Source: Flavobacteriaceae bacterium (GTDB taxonomy: Bacteria > Bacteroidota > Bacteroidia > Flavobacteriales > Flavobacteriaceae). Taken from it: DNA of 64,000 nucleotides. Position 1 is the stretch's first letter. Every line of letters starts with the position of its first letter. Shown in pieces: positions 20,198 to 28,339 of this stretch. The notes below the pieces were generated by a model that was not told the DNA's origin, ran no database searches, and saw nothing but the letters and a program-made list of their open reading frames with translations. The translations under genes and the position numbers were made by a program. The stretch is taken from positions 87,696 through 151,695 of the forward strand of contig JANQSO010000012.1 of NCBI GenBank assembly GCA_028284005.1. Reading direction: 5' to 3'.

Positions 20198-22117
20198 ATG
20201 AAAAAACTCTTACTCCCAATTCTCTTAATGAGCTTTACTTTTGTAAATGCCCAAACACCTTGTACCGGTGGTTTTGCCGGTGGTTATCCATGTGATGGGT
20301 ATTTTTTGCAGTCTGAAATTTCATTAGCTGCAATGAGTGCCGGTTCGGGAAATGACTCCTGGGGTTGGACAGACCCTTCTAACGGAAAAGAATATGCCCT
20401 TGTCGGCCTTGACAACGGAACAGCTTTTATAGATATTTCGAATCCTACAAGTCCGATCTATCTTGGTAAACTTCCAACACATACCAGCAGTAGTATCTGG
20501 AGAGATATAAAAATATATAACGACCATGCATTTGTGGTAAGTGAAGCATTTAACCATGGGATGCAGGTATTTGATTTAACAAGATTGAGAAATGTAAACA
20601 ATCCACCTGTTACTTTTACCGAAGATGCACACTACAACGGCTTTGGAAGTGCCCATAACCTGGTAATCAATGAGGATAGCGGTTATGCCTTTGGTGTTGG
20701 AACATCAACATTCAACGGTGGTCCGCACTTTGTAAACATTCAAGACCCTATCAATCCTGTTGCTGCCGGTGGTTATGCCATGGATGATTACAGTCATGAT
20801 GCGCAAGTGGTTACGTATTGTGGCCCTGATGATGATTATGCAGGACGTGAAATTTTGATTGGAAGTAATGAGAATGAAGTTGTCATTGTTGATATTACAG
20901 ATAAAGCAAATCCTGTTGGTATCTCTACAATTTCTTATACAAATGTTGGATATACCCACCAGGGATGGTTCACTGAAGATCAACGGTATTTCATTTTAGG
21001 TGATGAGACTGATGAAATAAACATTGGATTTAATACCAAAACGATCATTTTCGATTTTAACGACCTGGACAATCCACAGTTCTCTTTTAATTTTACCGGG
21101 CCTACATCTGCTTCAGACCACAACGGATATGTAAAAGGAACCAAATATTATATGGCCAGCTACCGTGCAGGATTACGTGTTATGGATGTTAGCGATATAG
21201 CAAACGGGAACATGACCGAAATAGGGTATTTTGATTCTCATCCTTCAAGCAATAGTGTGAATACAAATAATGGTGCCTGGAATGTTTTTCCATACTTTGA
21301 CAGTGGTAACATCATCATAAGTGACCAAGATGCCGGATTTTTACTCGTGAAGGCTATCACCGATGATACTACTGCTCCAACTGCTGTTTGCCAGGATGCA
21401 ACTGTTTCACTTGATGCTAACGGAAATGGTTCCGTAACTGCCGCAGAAATAAACAATGGTTCAACCGATAACAGTGGCACTGTATATTTCATCCTTTGTG
21501 AGGATACTTTCGATTGTTCAGACCTGGGGACAAATACCGTAGAATTGGAAGTTTATGATGATTTTGGAAACAAAGATTTTTGTACCGCTACTGTAACAGT
21601 AGTAGACGAGATAGATCCTGTGATCACTTGTCCTTCCGGACTTACCGTAGTTTACGATTCGGGGAATCCTTTTTACACTCTTGAAAATTTTGATACAACC
21701 GGGGACGTTACAGCAACCGATAACTGTGCAGCCGGCCTTACAATAACTCAAAACCCGGTTCCGGGAACTCAATTAACAGTTGGAGTTCATACAATAACTT
21801 TTGAAGTTACGGACGGATCTGGAAATACGGATACATGTTCTTTTGACCTAACAGTAGAAGAAGAACTTGGCACAACAGATTTTGAACTTGAAAAAGGATT
21901 GGCTATTTTCCCTAATCCTGCTTCAGAAGTAATTACAATTGCTTCAAAAAATGCAACTCTTTCTACTGTAGAAGTAGTTGACATATCCGGAAAACGTATT
22001 TATACTAGCAATAATATTGATTCGGAAACAACGACAATAAATATCTCAGCATTCTCTAAAGGATTGTATTTTGTAACTATAAATAATGCTGTCACAAAGA
22101 AGATTATCAAAAAATAA
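20198..22117 (+). CDS. Choice-of-anchor B (LVIVD-repeat) protein with HYR domain and T9SS tail, paralog 1
   Basis: 639 residues: signal peptide (1-19, FVNAQ), the choice-of-anchor B domain (about 20-385) and extra hyalin-repeat (HYR)-type material (about 390-555, with DEIDPVITCPSG and VTDGSGNTDTCSFDLTV). A C-terminal T9SS type A sorting domain follows (IFPNPASEVITI...GLYFVTINNAVTKKIIKK). The repeats carry the LVIVD-type FIDISNPTSP and VIVDITDKANP signatures. Conserved motifs include NDSWGWTDP, HGMQVFDLTRLR, HDAQVV, YTHQGW and DHNGY. It should be exported and fixed to or released from the cell surface. The HYR part is absent from the other four paralogs. Function unknown; the MbnP/MbnH pair downstream hints at a metal-linked role. 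Confidence 0.88.
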   Translation: MKKLLLPILLMSFTFVNAQTPCTGGFAGGYPCDGYFLQSEISLAAMSAGSGNDSWGWTDPSNGKEYALVGLDNGTAFIDISNPTSPIYLGKLPTHTSSSIWRDIKIYNDHAFVVSEAFNHGMQVFDLTRLRNVNNPPVTFTEDAHYNGFGSAHNLVINEDSGYAFGVGTSTFNGGPHFVNIQDPINPVAAGGYAMDDYSHDAQVVTYCGPDDDYAGREILIGSNENEVVIVDITDKANPVGISTISYTNVGYTHQGWFTEDQRYFILGDETDEINIGFNTKTIIFDFNDLDNPQFSFNFTGPTSASDHNGYVKGTKYYMASYRAGLRVMDVSDIANGNMTEIGYFDSHPSSNSVNTNNGAWNVFPYFDSGNIIISDQDAGFLLVKAITDDTTAPTAVCQDATVSLDANGNGSVTAAEINNGSTDNSGTVYFILCEDTFDCSDLGTNTVELEVYDDFGNKDFCTATVTVVDEIDPVITCPSGLTVVYDSGNPFYTLENFDTTGDVTATDNCAAGLTITQNPVPGTQLTVGVHTITFEVTDGSGNTDTCSFDLTVEEELGTTDFELEKGLAIFPNPASEVITIASKNATLSTVEVVDISGKRIYTSNNIDSETTTINISAFSKGLYFVTINNAVTKKIIKK

Positions 22118-22155
22118 TGGCCTCTGTGTAAAGTAAAAAACAATCTTTAAGTAGT

Positions 22156-22200
22156 AAAGCACTAACATTTAACTCTTTAGTTATTGTTAGTGCTTTTTTT
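22156..22200 (+). terminator. Intrinsic terminator after paralog 1
   Basis: A perfect 12-bp stem (22156-22167 with 22185-22196) with a 17-base loop, running into a T tract (22194-22200). It separates the first and second array genes, so they are not simply co-transcribed. On the same strand a TTG ending at 22186, a 19-base spacer and TAGCTTTA form a promoter-like pair for the next gene. Confidence 0.65.
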
Positions 22201-22235
22201 ATTGTTAGCTTTATAGTCCTCTAATAAAAAAATAA

Positions 22236-23648
22236 ATGAAAAAGTTTTTACCCTTTTTAATAGTATTGGTGTCTATAGGGCTGGTTGCTCAAACTCCGTG
22301 TAATAACGGAATGGCCGGTTCGTTTCCATGTAATGGCTACGATCTGCAATCACATATTCCGCTTGCAACAATGAATTCTACCAGGGCAAATGACTCCTGG
22401 GGATGGACAGACCCTCAAGACGGAAAAGAATATGCTATTGTCTGTCTAATTGAAGCCACAGCTTTTATTGATATCTCAGATCCACTTAACCCTATCTACC
22501 TGGGGAGCCTCCCTACAGAGAACAACAGCAGCACCTGGAGAGATGCAAAAACCTATAACAATTTTGCCTTTATTGTTAGTGAAGATCCCGGACATGGTAT
22601 GCAGATTTTTGATTTGACCAGATTACGAAACGTAACCAATCCTCCGGTGATATTTACCAAAGATGCACATTATAGCGGTTTTGGTGATGCTCACAATATT
22701 GTGATCAATGAAGATACCGGATATGCCTATGGGCTTGGTACCAGTGCGAATAGTGGCGGGCCTCATTTTATAAATATCCAGGACCCTTTAAACCCGGTAA
22801 ATGAAGGCGGTTATTCTGCTGAAGGATATTGCCATGATGCACAAGTAGTTATTTACAATGGCCCCGATACAGATTATACCGGACGCGAGATCCTTTTTGG
22901 TAGTAATGAGGACAAAGTGGTTATAATAGATGTTACCGATAAAACAAATCCTCAAACTATAGCTACCATTACATATTCAAATTTGGAATACACACACCAG
23001 GGCTGGCTTACCGAAGATCAGCGATACTTTTTATTGGGAGATGAGCAGGATGAAATAAATCTTGGACTTAGCAGCAGGACCGTCATTTTTGATTTTAACG
23101 ATCTGGACAGCCCGCAGATTTACTTTGAATATACAGGTTCAACACCAGCAACAGACCATAATGGTTATATAAAAGGAGATAAATTCTATTTATCAAATAA
23201 TGCCGCAGGACTAAGAGTAATGGATATTTCAGATATCGCCAATCAAAATATGACAGAAGTAGGCTATTTTGATTCTTACATATCAGATAATAATGCGGGT
23301 TATAATGGAGCGTGGAACGTATATCCCTTTTTTGAGAGTGGAAACATTGTAATAAGTGACAGGACCGAAGGTTTCTTATTAGTAAAACCTTCGACGCTCG
23401 CATCAGACGACTTCGAATTTGATAATGGCCTTTCTATATATCCAAACCCTGCTTCAGACCTTGTTACAGTGAAATCTGAAAATGCAATCATTTCGACCAT
23501 ACATATTGTAGACGTTTTGGGTAATTTAATTTATTCTGAAAAAGAGATCAATTCTCAAACAAAAATGATTGATCTATCTGCGTTTTCAAATGGATTGTAT
23601 TTCATGAAAATTAACAACGGCAGTACAAAGAAAATTTTAAAGAACTAG
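22236..23648 (+). CDS. Choice-of-anchor B (LVIVD-repeat) protein with T9SS tail, paralog 2
   Basis: 470 residues: signal peptide (1-18), choice-of-anchor B domain and a T9SS type A tail (IYPNPASDLVTV...GLYFMKINNGSTKKILKN). It keeps the NDSWGWTDP, HGMQIFDLTRLR, GFGDAHNIV, HDAQVV, YTHQGW and DHNGY motifs. It lacks two histidines present in the others: PTHT is PTEN here and (D/N)HAF is NFAF. It is the most divergent copy in these positions. Terminator-like hairpins stand on both sides, so it may be transcribed alone. Confidence 0.87.
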   Translation: MKKFLPFLIVLVSIGLVAQTPCNNGMAGSFPCNGYDLQSHIPLATMNSTRANDSWGWTDPQDGKEYAIVCLIEATAFIDISDPLNPIYLGSLPTENNSSTWRDAKTYNNFAFIVSEDPGHGMQIFDLTRLRNVTNPPVIFTKDAHYSGFGDAHNIVINEDTGYAYGLGTSANSGGPHFINIQDPLNPVNEGGYSAEGYCHDAQVVIYNGPDTDYTGREILFGSNEDKVVIIDVTDKTNPQTIATITYSNLEYTHQGWLTEDQRYFLLGDEQDEINLGLSSRTVIFDFNDLDSPQIYFEYTGSTPATDHNGYIKGDKFYLSNNAAGLRVMDISDIANQNMTEVGYFDSYISDNNAGYNGAWNVYPFFESGNIVISDRTEGFLLVKPSTLASDDFEFDNGLSIYPNPASDLVTVKSENAIISTIHIVDVLGNLIYSEKEINSQTKMIDLSAFSNGLYFMKINNGSTKKILKN

Positions 23649-23677
23649 CGTGTTTATTAGCCTAGTAAGTTAATAGG

Positions 23678-23719
23678 GCATTGATTTTTAACGAATTAAG
23701 TTATAATTAATGCTTTTTT
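23678..23719 (+). terminator. Probable terminator after paralog 2
   Basis: GCATTGATT (23678-23686) pairs with AATTAATGC (23705-23713) at 8 of 9 positions, followed by six T (23714-23719). The flank just after it (ATTAGTAGCTTTA) resembles the flank of the terminator at 22200, so the two gaps are probably related by duplication. Confidence 0.5.
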
Positions 23720-23765
23720 ATTAGTAGCTTTACGAATCTTGATCAAAACGGGAAATATGCTCATT

Positions 23766-23800
23766 AAGTAGGGTAAATTACTCGATGCCTGTTCTTTATA
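23766..23800 (+). repeat. 35-base upstream repeat, copy 2
   Basis: Second copy of the AAGTAGGGTAAATT-N9-CTGTTCTTTATA element seen at 20021-20055, with identical block spacing, about 60 bases before paralog 3. Confidence 0.55.
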
Positions 23801-23859
23801 TAGAATTGCATTTAGTTATATAAATTGTCATACATCCCTAATTCAAAAAATAAGACAAA

Positions 23860-25296
23860 ATGAAAAGATATTTACTTCCCATCTTATTGCTCTGCTTTAC
23901 CTTTTCTAATGCTCAAACTCCTTGTGTGGGAGGAATGGCCGGGACCTACCCCTGTAATGGTTATGACCTGCTGTCATTTATTCCTTTTACGGCTTTAGGA
24001 GCTACCAATTCGAATGATTCCTGGGGGTGGACAGACCCAAATGATGGTACCGAATATGCTATTGTCGGATTAGACAACGGAACAGCTTTTCTGGATATCT
24101 CGGATCCATTGAATCCTGTTCATTTAGGAAATTTACCTACACATACAGGTACAAGTATTTGGAGAGATATAAAAGTATATGACAACCATGCATTTGTTGT
24201 AAGTGATGTAAATGGAAATCACGGGATGCAGGTATTTGACCTTACACGTTTACGCAATGTCGCTAATCCACCCGAAACATTTACGGCGGACACCCATTTC
24301 AGCGGCTTTGGACCTGCTCACAATATTGTGATCAATGAAGATACCGGATATGCTTATGGAGTTGGAGCAGATACCTACAGCGGAGGCCCACACTTTATCA
24401 ATATCCAGAACCCAACAAATCCTGTTGCAGAAGGCGGATTTGCCTCATACGGGTACACGCACGATGCTCAGGTTGTGATCTATAATGGCCCTGATACAGA
24501 TTATACCGGGCGGGAAATCTATGTTGGAAGTAATGAAAGTCAGGTTGTGATCGTAGATGTTACCGACAAGGCAAATCCTCAGGGAATAGCCACGGTAAGT
24601 TACACGAATGTATCTTATACGCACCAGGGATGGTTTACAGAAGACCAACGCTATTTTATTGTTGGCGATGAAATAGATGAGCAGGACTTCGGCTTCAATA
24701 CCAGAACCCTGATTTTTGATCTTAATGACCTTGACAATCCTCAATTGTCTTTTGAATTTACAGGTCCTACTCCGGCAACCGATCACAACGGATATGTAAA
24801 AGGAGATACGTTTTATCTGGCCAGTTATGCTGCCGGTATGCGTGTTATGGATATATCGGATATTGAAAATGGAAATATAACTGAAACCGGTTATTTTGAT
24901 GTGTATCCTTCAAGTAATATCGCGGGTTATAACGGTGCGTGGAATGTATATCCGTATTTTGAGAGTGGGAACATTATGATCACATCCTTGCAATATAGCG
25001 ATCCAAATTACAATGGTGGTTTTTATTTGGTTAGGCCATCTACACTTGCCATAGATGATTTTGCTGCAAACAGCTTTGCAATTTCTCCTAACCCTGCTTC
25101 AGATAAGATCACAATAGAATCTTCAGATCAGGTTATCATTTCAAGTATTGCGATCGTAGATGTATTAGGAAAAGAAGTATTTTCTGAAAATGAAATCAAT
25201 TTGGCAACTAAAGTTCTGGATATATCATCATTCTCTAAAGGAATGTATTTTGTTAAGATCAACGACCAAATCACTAAAAAAATAATAAAAAAATAA
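23860..25296 (+). CDS. Choice-of-anchor B (LVIVD-repeat) protein with T9SS tail, paralog 3
   Basis: 478 residues: signal peptide (FTFSNAQ), choice-of-anchor B domain with LVIVD-type repeats (FLDISDPLNPVHLG, VIVDVTDKANPQG) and a T9SS type A tail (ISPNPASDKITI...GMYFVKINDQITKKIIKK). All conserved motifs are present: NDSWGWTDP, PTHTG, NHGMQVFDLTRLR, HDAQVV, YTHQGWFTEDQRY and DHNGY. The sorting tail is closest to those of paralogs 1 and 2. Two Cys near the mature N terminus (TPCVGGMAGTYPCNGY) are shared by all five and may form a disulfide. Confidence 0.88.
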   Translation: MKRYLLPILLLCFTFSNAQTPCVGGMAGTYPCNGYDLLSFIPFTALGATNSNDSWGWTDPNDGTEYAIVGLDNGTAFLDISDPLNPVHLGNLPTHTGTSIWRDIKVYDNHAFVVSDVNGNHGMQVFDLTRLRNVANPPETFTADTHFSGFGPAHNIVINEDTGYAYGVGADTYSGGPHFINIQNPTNPVAEGGFASYGYTHDAQVVIYNGPDTDYTGREIYVGSNESQVVIVDVTDKANPQGIATVSYTNVSYTHQGWFTEDQRYFIVGDEIDEQDFGFNTRTLIFDLNDLDNPQLSFEFTGPTPATDHNGYVKGDTFYLASYAAGMRVMDISDIENGNITETGYFDVYPSSNIAGYNGAWNVYPYFESGNIMITSLQYSDPNYNGGFYLVRPSTLAIDDFAANSFAISPNPASDKITIESSDQVIISSIAIVDVLGKEVFSENEINLATKVLDISSFSKGMYFVKINDQITKKIIKK

Positions 25297-25326
25297 GCAT
25301 ATCTGTAATTTAATAAGAAATGAACG

Positions 25327-25377
25327 ACTTGTAAACAGTATAGTACTACCAATCCTATAGATTTAGTGACTGTAGTA
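25327..25377 (+). promoter_or_regulatory. ACTTRTAAA box with inverted repeat, copy 2
   Basis: ACTTGTAAA at 25327-25335 and, at the same 17-base offset as the other copies, TACTAC (25344-25349), which pairs with GTAGTA (25372-25377). The stem is the weakest of the three. Confidence 0.4.
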
Positions 25378-25403
25378 TGTTTTATAAATTTAAAATCGAT
25401 CAA

Positions 25404-26816
25404 ATGAAAAAATTATTACTTTTTTTACTAGCAACAACAGCAACTGTATTTTCTTTTGCCCAAACTCCTTGTGTTGGAGGATTTGCCGGTGGTTTTCCAT
25501 GTAGTGGATATGACCTTTTATCAAGAATAACACCCGCTCAAATGGGTGCCAGTGGAGGAAATGACTCCTGGGGATGGACCGATCCTCAAGACGGAACCGA
25601 ATATGCAATCATATGCCTTAATAACGGGACCGCATTTATTGACATTTCGGACCCCATTAACCCGGTTTATCTGGGGAAACTGCCTACTCATACCGGTAGT
25701 AGTAGCTGGAGAGATGTAAAAGTATATAGTGATCATGCATTTATTGTAAGTGATGTAAATGGAAATCACGGGATGCAGGTTTTTGATCTAACCAGATTGC
25801 GCTCTGTTGCCAGTCCTCCTGAAACATTTACTGAAGATGCTCATTACAATGGTTTTGGAAGCTCTCACAATATTGTTATTAATGAGGATTTTGGATATGC
25901 TTATAGTGTTGGTGACAATACTTTTTCCGGAGGAGCTCATTTTGTAGATATTTCAGACCCTGTGAATCCGGTTGCTGCCGGAGGGTATGCTGCAGACGGT
26001 TATACACATGATGCGCAAATAGTAACCTATAACGGCCCTGATACAGACTATACAGGCCGTGAAATATTTTTTGGGTGTAATGAAAATGAAGTTGTAATTG
26101 TAGATATAACAGACAAAGCAAATCCGCAAAATATTTCTTCGATAAACTATTCAAACGTAGATTATACACACCAGGGGTGGCTAACAGAAGATCAACGTTA
26201 TTTTATCGTTGGAGATGAAGGGGACGAATTTACTTTTGGATTCAATACCCGAACTCTTATTTTTGATTTTAACGACCTGGACAATCCACAGGTCTCTTTT
26301 GAATATACAGGCCCAACTTCGGCAGTTGACCATAATGGTTATGTTGTAGGAGACAAGTACTACCTTGCTAATTATGCCGCCAGTTTAAGAGTTATTGATA
26401 TTAGTGATATCGCTAATCAAAATATTTCCGAAGTAGGATATTTTGACACATATCTAAGTAACAATAATGCTAATTATGCCGGAGCCTGGAACGTATATCC
26501 GTTTTTTGCAAGTGGAAACATAGTTATAAGCGGGACCGAAGGCTTTACTTTAGTAAGACCTTCTACACTATCAACAGATGATTTTGCTGAAAATGACTTT
26601 GCAATGTCTCCTAATCCTGCTAAAAACTCTGTTACTATTTCATCCAAAACAAACCCAATTTCACAAATTGAGGTATATAGTCTGGTAGGACAGCGTATAT
26701 TAAATTTAAATTATGCAGACAGTGTTTCGGAAAGTATTGATATTTCAAGCCTGACTGCCGGAATGTATTTGGTGAAAATAAATAATAATACCACAAAAAG
26801 ATTAATAGTGAATTAA
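25404..26816 (+). CDS. Choice-of-anchor B (LVIVD-repeat) protein with T9SS tail, paralog 4
   Basis: 470 residues from the ATG at 25404 (MKKLLLFLLATTATVFSFAQ signal peptide); the frame opens 9 codons earlier at 25377, but that gives a poor signal sequence. It is followed by the choice-of-anchor B domain and a T9SS type A tail (MSPNPAKNSVTI...GMYLVKINNNTTKRLIVN). This tail is of a second type shared with paralog 5 and unlike that of paralogs 1-3. All the conserved His/Trp motifs are kept. Confidence 0.88.
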   Translation: MKKLLLFLLATTATVFSFAQTPCVGGFAGGFPCSGYDLLSRITPAQMGASGGNDSWGWTDPQDGTEYAIICLNNGTAFIDISDPINPVYLGKLPTHTGSSSWRDVKVYSDHAFIVSDVNGNHGMQVFDLTRLRSVASPPETFTEDAHYNGFGSSHNIVINEDFGYAYSVGDNTFSGGAHFVDISDPVNPVAAGGYAADGYTHDAQIVTYNGPDTDYTGREIFFGCNENEVVIVDITDKANPQNISSINYSNVDYTHQGWLTEDQRYFIVGDEGDEFTFGFNTRTLIFDFNDLDNPQVSFEYTGPTSAVDHNGYVVGDKYYLANYAASLRVIDISDIANQNISEVGYFDTYLSNNNANYAGAWNVYPFFASGNIVISGTEGFTLVRPSTLSTDDFAENDFAMSPNPAKNSVTISSKTNPISQIEVYSLVGQRILNLNYADSVSESIDISSLTAGMYLVKINNNTTKRLIVN

Positions 26817-26835
26817 CCTTTTTTTGAATTTACTT

Positions 26836-26891
26836 ACTTGTAAAGAACATAATACTAATATGTAACCTTATGCGTTAATGGTAGTATTATG
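26836..26891 (+). promoter_or_regulatory. ACTTRTAAA box with perfect 10-bp inverted repeat, copy 3
   Basis: ACTTGTAAA at 26836-26844, then CATAATACTA (26848-26857) pairing perfectly with TAGTATTATG (26882-26891). A TATATTTG -7 element follows at 26898-26905, 11 bases before the chosen ATG of paralog 5. It is the probable control region of the operon that includes MbnP and MbnH. Confidence 0.55.
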
Positions 26892-26916
26892 TTTCTTTAT
26901 ATTTGTAGCCAAAGAA

Positions 26917-28329
26917 ATGAAAAAACTAGTGCCCCTTATACTAGCAGTAACGATACCCGTAATTGCACCTTCACAAATAGACTGTGTTGGGGGTTTTGCC
27001 AATTTGTATCCCTGCAGTGGATATAATTTGCAATCTTCACTTTCTTTGGCAACGCTAGGAGCCAGTTCCGGAAATGATTCCTGGGGATGGACCGATCCCC
27101 AAAATGGAGACGAATATGCTCTTATAGGTCTAAATAATGGAACCGCATTTATTAATATAACAGACCCCGTTAATCCTGTGTATCTGGGAAAACTTCCAAC
27201 GCATACCGTTAATAGTAGCTGGAGAGATGTTAAAGTTTATAATAACCATGCATTTATAGTTAGCGAAGCTATTGGTCATGGAATGCAGGTTTTTGATCTA
27301 ACAAAATTACGCTCTGTAACAAATGCTCCGGAAACCTTTACTGCAGATGCTCATTACAATGGTTTTGGTAGCGCACACAATATTGTAATTAATGAAGAAA
27401 GTGGCTATGCTTATGGTGTGGGTACTTCAACTTTTAACGGCGGGCCCCATTTTATAAATATTCAAAACCCAACCAGCCCAATTGCTGCAGGAGGATATGC
27501 TGCAGGAGGGTATAGTCATGATGCACAAGTAATTACTTATAGTGGTCCCGATACTGATTATACAGGACGTGAAATTCTAATAGGCAGTAATGAAATTGAA
27601 ATAGTTATAGCGGATATTACCGACAAGGCAAACCCACAAAATATATCTACCATTAACTACACAAATGTAGGGTATACGCACCAGGGGTGGTTTACTGAAG
27701 ACCAACGTTATTTTATAGTAGGTGATGAGCGTGATGAAATAAACATTGGCGGAGCTACCAGAACCATCATTTTCGATTTTAATGACCTGGACAACCCACA
27801 ATTTCACTTTGATTTCTTTGGTTCCACAAGTGCTATTGACCATAATGGATATGTGAAAGGGAATAAGTACTATATGGCAAATTACCGGGCAGGATTTCGT
27901 GTTTTTGATATAAGCGATATCACTAACCGGAACATGTCTGAAATAGGATATTTTGATACCTTTACGTCGAGTAATAGTGCAAATTTTGGTGGAGCATGGA
28001 ATGTGTATCCGTTCTTTGCAAGTGGAAATATTGTAATAAGTGATTTAAATGGAGGTTTCTTTTTAGTTAGAGATCCAAATTTGGCCGTTAACGACCTAAC
28101 AGCTTCAGGTTTTGTTATGTCTCCAAATCCGGCAAAAAGCAATGTAGTGATCACTTCCAAAGAAGAACCCATCTCTCAAATTAAAATATATACTCTGCTG
28201 GGGCAACATGTTTTTGGTGCTAATTATTCCGGAAGCATTTCCGAAAATATTGACATTTCTAGCTTTACAACGGGAATGTACCTTATAAAAATAAATAATA
28301 ATACCGTTAAAAGATTAATGGTGAATTAA
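26917..28329 (+). CDS. Choice-of-anchor B (LVIVD-repeat) protein with T9SS tail, paralog 5
   Basis: 470 residues from the ATG at 26917. The frame opens 13 codons upstream at 26878, but that start would lie inside the inverted repeat and before the -7 element. Signal peptide, choice-of-anchor B domain (FINITDPVNPVYLG, VIADITDKANPQ) and a T9SS type A tail (MSPNPAKSNVVI...GMYLIKINNNTVKRLMVN) close to that of paralog 4. The next gene starts only 10 bases after its stop, so this copy heads an operon with the lipoprotein, MbnP and MbnH genes. That is the best functional clue for the whole array. Confidence 0.88.
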   Translation: MKKLVPLILAVTIPVIAPSQIDCVGGFANLYPCSGYNLQSSLSLATLGASSGNDSWGWTDPQNGDEYALIGLNNGTAFINITDPVNPVYLGKLPTHTVNSSWRDVKVYNNHAFIVSEAIGHGMQVFDLTKLRSVTNAPETFTADAHYNGFGSAHNIVINEESGYAYGVGTSTFNGGPHFINIQNPTSPIAAGGYAAGGYSHDAQVITYSGPDTDYTGREILIGSNEIEIVIADITDKANPQNISTINYTNVGYTHQGWFTEDQRYFIVGDERDEINIGGATRTIIFDFNDLDNPQFHFDFFGSTSAIDHNGYVKGNKYYMANYRAGFRVFDISDITNRNMSEIGYFDTFTSSNSANFGGAWNVYPFFASGNIVISDLNGGFFLVRDPNLAVNDLTASGFVMSPNPAKSNVVITSKEEPISQIKIYTLLGQHVFGANYSGSISENIDISSFTTGMYLIKINNNTVKRLMVN

Positions 28330-28339
28330 CCCTATAAAG

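Noticed and set aside
20198..28329. The five LVIVD genes as an assembly artefact of one gene
   Set aside because: The copies differ clearly at DNA and protein level, have different gaps, two tail types and one extra domain, so they are true paralogs.
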